Origin: CAZLHO01 sp964559455
GTDB lineage: Bacteria > Krumholzibacteriota > Krumholzibacteriia > LZORAL124-64-63
Direction of reading: 5' to 3'
NCBI GenBank assembly: GCA_964559455.1
Contig: CAZLHO010000080.1
Span: 1-10,279, forward strand
Length of the DNA: 10,279 bases
In this document: in pieces, positions 6,492 through 10,279 of the stretch
Numbering within the stretch: the stretch's first letter is position 1
Layout: the number at the start of each line of letters is the position of its first letter
The notes under the pieces: model-generated
What the model was told of the DNA's origin: nothing
Seen by the model: only the letters and a program-made list of their open reading frames with translations
Database searches by the model: none
Made by a program: the position numbers and the translations under genes

Positions 6492-7651
6492 CGGGCGTCC
6501 TCCCCGCTCTCGGCCCGGCGCACCTCGTTGGCCGCAGCGTCGGTGACCGGCCCGGGATCGCCGGCCAGCGTGCCGTCCGTGCGCTCGGCCTGCTCGGTGA
6601 TGCTCACCAGCGCGCCGTCGATCAGTTCGCGCTGGCCGCGGACCACCAGCAGCTCGTCGGCGGCCAGGCCGGCGAGGACCACGACCATCAGGCCCTGGTC
6701 GGGCCCCAGCGTCACGGCGCGCCGGACCGCGCGGTCGCCCTCGACCACGAAGACCTCGGAGACGGCGACGTTGCTCATCACGGCGTCCCGCGGCACGGCG
6801 ATCACGCCGCGGTGCGTCCGCTTGTGGATGCGCGCGCGCCCGACGACGCCGCTGCGCAGGGTCAGGTCGGCGTTGTCGACCAGGATCTCGGTCTTGAACT
6901 TGCCCGTCAGCGGATCGGCCTCGAACCCGACCCAGGACACGCGACCGGCCACCGGATCGGGATGACCGTCCAGGGCCACCTCGGCCGCGGCCCCCTCGCG
7001 CAGCAGCGCGATCTCACGCTCGGTGACCGCGCCGGCCAGCTTCAGGGTGTAGGGGTCGATGACGCGCGCAACGGGCGTGCCCGGGGCCACCAGCTCGCCG
7101 GGTTCGACGTAGCGGTCGGCGACCAGCCCGGCGAAGGGCGCGGAGACGGCGGCGCGCTCCCAGCGCAGCTCCGCGGCCTGCGCCGCGGCCCCGGCCTGCC
7201 GGTCGGCCGTCTCGGCGGTCAGCTTCTCGGCCTCGCTGACCTTGCCGGCGGCGAAGAGCTGCCGCGTGCGGTCGGCGTTGAAGGCGCGCAGCTCCAGGTC
7301 GGCCCGGGCCGCGGCCAGATCGGCGGCCAGCAGGCGGCGATCCAGCTCGACGAGCACGTCGGCCTCGTCCACCCGGTCGCCCTTGTCGTGGGGCACGGCG
7401 AAGACCGTGCCGCCCTCCTGGGCGCTGACGGTCGCGCCGCGCACCGGCAGCACGGGGCCGGAGATCTCGAAATACTCCTCGACGTCGGTCGTCTGCAGCT
7501 TCAGCACGCGCACGTTGCGGGGCATCTCGGGCGGGGCCTCGCCGGCGGGCGGCTGGCAGCCGACCAGCGCGACGGCGGCCAGGACGACGGCGGCCCAGGA
7601 CGCCGGACGGACGGCGGCGGCGCGGATGCCTGCGGGATTGCGGTCTTTCAT
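6488..7651 (-). CDS. RND efflux periplasmic adaptor (membrane-fusion lipoprotein)
   Basis: A 387-residue HlyD/AcrA-type adaptor that bridges the RND pump and the outer-membrane channel. A signal peptide with lipobox LVGC (Cys32) anchors it to a membrane by lipid. The first lipoyl half-motif and beta strands are at about 60-105 (SGPVLPVRGATVSAQEGGTV, GDRVDEADVLVELD). They are followed by a short alpha-hairpin (about 106-168) with a tip around RTRQLFAAGKVSEAEKL, then the second lipoyl half (SAPFAGLVADRYVEPGELVAPGTPVARV, 170-197), a beta-barrel (200-280) and a membrane-proximal domain (285-350). The last 35 residues are Ala/Glu/Asp-rich and look disordered. The same frame stays open far upstream to about 8698, but that part is antisense-frame noise over the channel gene. 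The ATG at 7651 is chosen because it begins the signal peptide, has a perfect AAGGAGG (7665-7659) 7 bases away and overlaps the preceding stop as ATGA. Confidence 0.94.
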   Translation of the reverse strand: MKDRNPAGIRAAAVRPASWAAVVLAAVALVGCQPPAGEAPPEMPRNVRVLKLQTTDVEEYFEISGPVLPVRGATVSAQEGGTVFAVPHDKGDRVDEADVLVELDRRLLAADLAAARADLELRAFNADRTRQLFAAGKVSEAEKLTAETADRQAGAAAQAAELRWERAAVSAPFAGLVADRYVEPGELVAPGTPVARVIDPYTLKLAGAVTEREIALLREGAAAEVALDGHPDPVAGRVSWVGFEADPLTGKFKTEILVDNADLTLRSGVVGRARIHKRTHRGVIAVPRDAVMSNVAVSEVFVVEGDRAVRRAVTLGPDQGLMVVVLAGLAADELLVVRGQRELIDGALVSITEQAERTDGTLAGDPGPVTDAAANEVRRAESGEDAR

Positions 7652-9132
7652 CGGTCCCCCTCCTTCACGAGCCCAGTCACGGCGGTGAAGGGCAGCAGTG
7701 GAGATACGCCCACGGCCCGCTTCAGCGAGGCCGTCAGGGTCAGCACGTCGTATCGGGCCTGGATGAGGTTCTGGCGCGCCTGGGCGCGGCTGGCCTCGGA
7801 TTCCAGCACGGTCAGGTAGTCGGTCATCCCCTCGCGCAGGCGGAGCTTGCTGGTCGCCAGCAGCTCGTCGGCGCGGTCCATGTTCAGCTCGGCGGCGCCC
7901 AGGTTGGCCCGGGCCGCCTCCAGGTTGTCCAGCAGGTCGACGACCTCGACCCGCACCTGGCGCTCGAGGCCCTGCGTCTCGATCTCGTTGCGGCGGATCG
8001 CGGCCGCGCTCTCCTGGACGAGGCCGCGGGTGAGCATGCCGTCGAAGAGCGGCACGTTCAGCGAGACGCTGGCCGACCAGAAGTCGTGCCCCTTGTCGTC
8101 CAGGTCCTGGAAGCGCCGGCCGACGTAGCCATAGGAGCCGAAGAGGCTCAGGTAGGGCAGCAGGTCGGCCTTCTGGGCGCGGCGGTTCTGGCGCAGCAGC
8201 CGGGTCATGACGTCCATCTGCTCCAGGTCGGGCCGCTGCAGGGCCAGGGCCAGGGCCGCGTCGCGGGCCAGCGCGTCGTGCTCGATCCGCTGCTCGTTGC
8301 GCACGGCCACGGGCTGCTCGGGCGGCAGGCCCATCACGGCGTTCAGCCGCGCCCCGGCGGTGCGCAGGCCTTGCCGGGCCAGGCGGACCCGGGGTTCGAG
8401 GTTGGCCACGGTGACGGCGGCCTGCAGGGTGTCCAGCCCGGTGGCCAGGCCCAGACCGTGGCGCATCCTCATGATGGCCAGGAACTCGGCCTGGTTGGCC
8501 AGCTCTGCCTCCGAGGCGGCCACCTGCTCGGCGGCCAGGATCACGCCGTGGTAGGCCGTGATCACCGACTCTGCCGTCTCGAACTCCTTCGACTGGACCA
8601 CCAGCTCCTGGCGGCGGATGCCCAGGCCGGCGGCGCCGACCGCGCCCAGGATCTTGGTCGGGTTCAGGGTCCAGTTCAGGTCGAGACTGGTCCGCCAATA
8701 GGTCTGAGCCGGGATCTCGTCGGCGTCGGGGATGAAATCCAGGCCCGCGAAGAGCGAATCCAGGGGCGACGTGCCGATCTCCCCGCCGTCGCCGCCGCCG
8801 AAGGTGGAGTCGAGGGCGAAGCTGGGATCGCGGTTGCGCGACCAGGTGCCGACGGCGTCCAGGGTGGGCAGGCCCGTCGACAGGGCCTGGTTCATCTGGC
8901 CGTCCAGCTCGCGGCGGCGCTGGCGCTCGGCGAGCAGGGCGTCGTTGCCCTCCAGGGCGCGGGCGAGGCAGTCGGCCAGGCCCAGGACCTCGTCACCGCC
9001 GGGACGGGCGACGATCACCGCGCCCGCGACGCCCTCGGCCGGCGGCGGCGCGTCCCCGGCGGCGGCGGCCGACGCCAGCAGCGCGGCCAGCAGCAGCGCC
9101 GCCGGGACGACCCGTTTCGTTCTTCTCGGCAT
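7648..9132 (-). CDS. TolC-family outer-membrane efflux channel
   Basis: A 494-residue outer-membrane efflux protein forming the exit duct of the tripartite pump. The N-terminus MPRRTKRVVPAALLLAALLA is a cleavable signal peptide ending near SAAAAG (21-26). Two OEP repeats follow, about 50-260 and 280-475, each with long amphipathic helices and short beta segments. Recognisable are LADCLARALEGNDALLAERQRR (52-73), the coiled-coil helix around ESVITAYHGVILAAEQVAASEAELANQAEFL, NVPLFDG in the second half and the closing helix ALKRAVG-like LKRAVGV near 475. A Gly/Asp-rich insertion (about 108-140) between early beta strands is probably an extracellular loop. No lipobox Cys is present at the signal cleavage site, unlike OprM-type channels. 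The ATG at 9132 has GAGAGG 5 bases upstream. It sits 44 bases after the TetR stop and overlaps the adaptor start by ATGA. Confidence 0.93.
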   Translation of the reverse strand: MPRRTKRVVPAALLLAALLASAAAAGDAPPPAEGVAGAVIVARPGGDEVLGLADCLARALEGNDALLAERQRRRELDGQMNQALSTGLPTLDAVGTWSRNRDPSFALDSTFGGGDGGEIGTSPLDSLFAGLDFIPDADEIPAQTYWRTSLDLNWTLNPTKILGAVGAAGLGIRRQELVVQSKEFETAESVITAYHGVILAAEQVAASEAELANQAEFLAIMRMRHGLGLATGLDTLQAAVTVANLEPRVRLARQGLRTAGARLNAVMGLPPEQPVAVRNEQRIEHDALARDAALALALQRPDLEQMDVMTRLLRQNRRAQKADLLPYLSLFGSYGYVGRRFQDLDDKGHDFWSASVSLNVPLFDGMLTRGLVQESAAAIRRNEIETQGLERQVRVEVVDLLDNLEAARANLGAAELNMDRADELLATSKLRLREGMTDYLTVLESEASRAQARQNLIQARYDVLTLTASLKRAVGVSPLLPFTAVTGLVKEGDR

Positions 9133-9176
9133 CTCGACCTCTCTCGGTGGACGGCCACGGTCGGGACCGGGCCGGA

Positions 9177-9782
9177 TCAGCGGGCCAACAGGCCGCTCAG
9201 GATGAAGGAGCGGGCCTCGCCCGCCAGCTTGGAGTCCTCGAGCGCGCCGGGCAGCTTGAAGAGCTCCGGCAGCACCAGGTAGACGTCGTCGAGCATGATC
9301 CCCACCAACCAGGCCGCTATCCGCGCATCCATCGGGCGGAATTCGCCGGCGTCGACGCCTTCCTGGATCAGGTCGCCCAGGATCCGGACGATGCTCTGTT
9401 CCGACTGCCAGGAATCCTTCTTGGCGCAGATGGTCATCAGTTCGGGCGTCTCGAAGATGGTGCGGTAGATGGGTTCCTCGCGGATCAGGTCCGCGTAGGT
9501 CTCCAGGAAGAGCTCCACCTTCTCGCGGGCGCCGCCGGCGCCGGACAGGGCGGCCGCGAAGTCGTCGCGGAAGCGGCGGCTGCGGTGGTGGAGCAGTTCA
9601 TGAAAGAAATCCGCCTTGTCGGAGAACTCCTCGTAGAAGGTGCGCTTCGACACCCCTGCCTCGGTGCAGATCTCCTCGATGGTGGTCTTGCGAAAGCCAT
9701 AGCGCTCGAACAGGGGCTTGGCCGCCGCGAAGAGCCGATGGCGCTTTTCCGTGTCTGGATTCGACAATTTCACGCTCCTCAT
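9177..9782 (-). CDS. TetR-family transcriptional regulator of the efflux operon
   Basis: A 201-residue (or 196-residue) repressor. The N-terminal TetR helix-turn-helix is clear: AAKPLFERYGFRKTTIEEICTEAGVSKRTFYEEFSDKADFFHELL (about 20-64), with the recognition helix around VSKRTFYEEF (44-53). The C-terminal ligand-binding and dimer domain (70-201) is helical and unassigned. It is the first gene of the efflux operon, 44 bases before the channel gene, so it most likely represses itself and the pump and is released by a pump substrate. The start is ambiguous. ATG at 9782 has no good Shine-Dalgarno, whereas TTG at 9767-9765 has AGGAG (9779-9775) with a 7-base spacer and would begin the protein at Leu6, well before the DNA-binding helices. 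The longer ATG form is given here. The inducer is unknown. Confidence 0.93.
   Translation of the reverse strand: MRSVKLSNPDTEKRHRLFAAAKPLFERYGFRKTTIEEICTEAGVSKRTFYEEFSDKADFFHELLHHRSRRFRDDFAAALSGAGGAREKVELFLETYADLIREEPIYRTIFETPELMTICAKKDSWQSEQSIVRILGDLIQEGVDAGEFRPMDARIAAWLVGIMLDDVYLVLPELFKLPGALEDSKLAGEARSFILSGLLAR
9775..9779 (-). promoter_or_regulatory. Shine-Dalgarno that favours a TTG start for the TetR gene
   Basis: AGGAG on the minus strand lies inside the first codons of the ATG-started reading frame and 7 bases before an in-frame TTG at 9767-9765. No comparable site precedes the ATG at 9782; the bases there read CGGGGTTGGG. This makes TTG the better-supported initiation codon, shortening the protein by five residues. 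Confidence 0.45.
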
Positions 9783-9798
9783 CCCAACCCCGGGCCAT

Positions 9799-9837
9799 GG
9801 AACGGAAAACGATACGGCGCACTTCGTTTATTGTTCC
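9799..9837. repeat. Imperfect inverted repeat in the TetR/epimerase divergent region
   Basis: Left arm GGAACGGAAAACGA (9799-9812) and right arm TCGTTTATTGTTCC (9824-9837) are reverse complements at 11 of 14 positions, separated by 11 bases. The octamer CGGAAAAC also recurs as a direct repeat at 9803-9810 and 9837-9844. The repeats cluster within 50 bases of each other in an A+T-richer stretch, as expected for repressor half-sites upstream of an autoregulated TetR gene. Confidence 0.4.
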
Positions 9838-9846
9838 GGAAAACTA
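9829..9846. promoter_or_regulatory. Candidate TetR operator (18-base near-palindrome)
   Basis: TATTGTTCC|GGAAAACTA is symmetric at seven of nine pairs around a perfect TTCCGGAA core. The length and two-fold symmetry match typical TetR-family operators. It lies 47-64 bases upstream of the TetR ATG and overlaps the likely -10 region of a minus-strand promoter whose -35 is TTGACG (9868-9863), so binding would block transcription of the repressor and pump genes. The dyad is seen directly; its binding by this TetR is inferred from position. Confidence 0.5.
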
Positions 9847-9868
9847 CACTCTTTTTTCCCGGCGTCAA
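9840..9868 (-). promoter_or_regulatory. Possible promoter of the TetR-efflux operon
   Basis: The minus strand carries TTGACG (9868-9863), five of six bases of a -35 box, followed after 16-17 bases by TAGTTT/AGTTTT (9846-9840), a poor -10. The leader to the ATG would be about 50 bases. The weak -10 lowers confidence; the support is the position and the overlap with the palindromic candidate operator. Confidence 0.3.
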
Positions 9869-9920
9869 TCGCGGAGTATCCGGGCGGGAATCGTCGCTTC
9901 ATTTCGGCCTTCCTGGAGGC

Positions 9921-9926
9921 TATAAT
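9921..9926 (+). promoter_or_regulatory. Perfect -10 box for the epimerase gene
   Basis: TATAAT occurs exactly, in G+C-rich surroundings, 48 bases before the epimerase start codon. Transcription would begin about 9933, giving a leader of roughly 40 bases that includes GGAGG at 9965-9969. The corresponding -35 (TTCATT at 9898-9903, spacer 17) matches only three of six bases, so the promoter may need an activator or be of modest strength. Confidence 0.5.
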
Positions 9927-9974
9927 TGCCGGAAAGCACCCATCGGATCCTGACCCGAATCCCCGGAGGCCCCC

Positions 9975-10279
9975 TTGAACGACGGTCGCACCCCTCCACG
10001 TCGCATCCTGATCACCGGCGGCGCCGGCTTCATGGGCATCAACCTGACCCGCTACCTGCTGGCCCGCGGCCACGAGGTCGTCTCGCTGGACATCGAGCCC
10101 TTCGACTACCCCGAGCGGGACCGGATCACCGCGATCCTGGGCGACATCCGCGTCCGCGGCGACATGGAGAAGGCCCTCGAGGGCGTGGACGGCGTGATCC
10201 ACTGCGCGGCGGCCCTGCCCCTGTACTCCCGCGAGGAGATCTTCTCGACCGAGGTCGACGGCACGCGCATGGTGCTGGA
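9975..10279 (+). CDS. NAD-dependent epimerase/dehydratase (extended SDR), 5' part only
   Basis: The first 101 residues of an extended short-chain dehydrogenase/reductase acting on a nucleotide sugar or similar substrate in the cytoplasm. The Rossmann NAD(P) motif GGAGFMG (15-21) follows the first strand RILITG. SLDIEP (37-42) ends the second strand with an acidic residue (Asp39) typical of NAD preference. GDIR (56-59) and HCAAALPL (76-83) match the adenine- and nicotinamide-side loops, and EIFSTEVDGTRMVL matches the helix that follows. The catalytic Tyr-x3-Lys lies beyond the edge. The start is TTG at 9975, supported by GGAGG with a 5-base spacer and a stop codon in frame at 9951. No in-frame ATG occurs before the Rossmann motif. 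Which sugar or other substrate it uses cannot be told. It is divergent from the TetR gene and looks like the first gene of a separate unit. Confidence 0.88.
   Translation, partial: MNDGRTPPRRILITGGAGFMGINLTRYLLARGHEVVSLDIEPFDYPERDRITAILGDIRVRGDMEKALEGVDGVIHCAAALPLYSREEIFSTEVDGTRMVL

Noticed and set aside
1944..6965. A plus-strand open frame of about 1670 codons
   Set aside because: It crosses the 3' half of the GTPase and runs antisense to the lipoprotein, the RND pump and the adaptor. Its composition is dominated by Arg, Gly, Asp, His and Ala, as expected for an off-frame reading of G+C-rich codons, and no domain is recognisable.
7652..8698. N-terminal extension of the adaptor protein by about 350 residues
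   Set aside because: The frame is open by chance over the channel gene. The signal peptide, lipobox and strong ribosome-binding site all place the start at 7651.
1..10279. tRNA or rRNA genes, CRISPR arrays, insertion sequences, phage or toxin-antitoxin modules
   Set aside because: Read on both strands, I saw no tRNA cloverleaf with a TTCRA arm, no regularly spaced repeats, no transposase motifs and no terminal inverted repeats. Almost all sequence is accounted for by the listed genes.

Overview
The window is G+C-rich bacterial chromosomal DNA with densely packed genes and no sign of mobile elements. An outer-membrane efflux channel (TolC/OEP family) and two lipoprotein-type secreted proteins point to a Gram-negative (diderm) bacterium. 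The biased codon use produces very long spurious open frames antisense to the real genes. The gene set suggests an environmental, poorly cultured lineage (for example FCB-group or planctomycete-like), but nothing here fixes the phylum, so that is only a guess.

Layout from left to right. A biotin-dependent acyl-CoA carboxylase beta subunit (propionyl/methylmalonyl-CoA type) lies on the minus strand and runs off the left edge. A 314-base divergent intergenic region follows, with an 18-base inverted repeat and a plausible promoter for the carboxylase. On the plus strand comes a DRG/Obg-like GTPase with a C-terminal TGS domain. Its stop overlaps by 10 bases the end of a convergent minus-strand gene for a small lipoprotein with an FMN-binding domain and a covalent-flavinylation motif. 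From about 9782 down to 3315 on the minus strand is a complete tripartite efflux operon: TetR-family repressor, TolC-like outer-membrane channel, periplasmic membrane-fusion lipoprotein and RND inner-membrane pump. The last three are joined by ATGA stop/start overlaps. To the right, a plus-strand NAD-dependent epimerase/dehydratase starts and is cut by the window end. It shares a 192-base divergent control region with the TetR gene.

How the genes work together. TetR probably represses its own operon; a near-palindrome in the divergent region overlaps the likely repressor promoter. The three structural proteins would form a pump spanning both membranes and expelling amphipathic compounds. The FMN lipoprotein is in the same orientation just downstream of the pump, but is separated by a 138-base gap with a stem-loop and a possible promoter of its own, so its co-regulation with the pump is uncertain. 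The carboxylase, GTPase and epimerase look like housekeeping or metabolic genes unrelated to efflux.

I did not find a clearly novel system. The points most worth checking are the two palindromic operator candidates, the flavinylated-lipoprotein candidate next to an efflux operon, and the substituted proton-relay residues in the RND pump.
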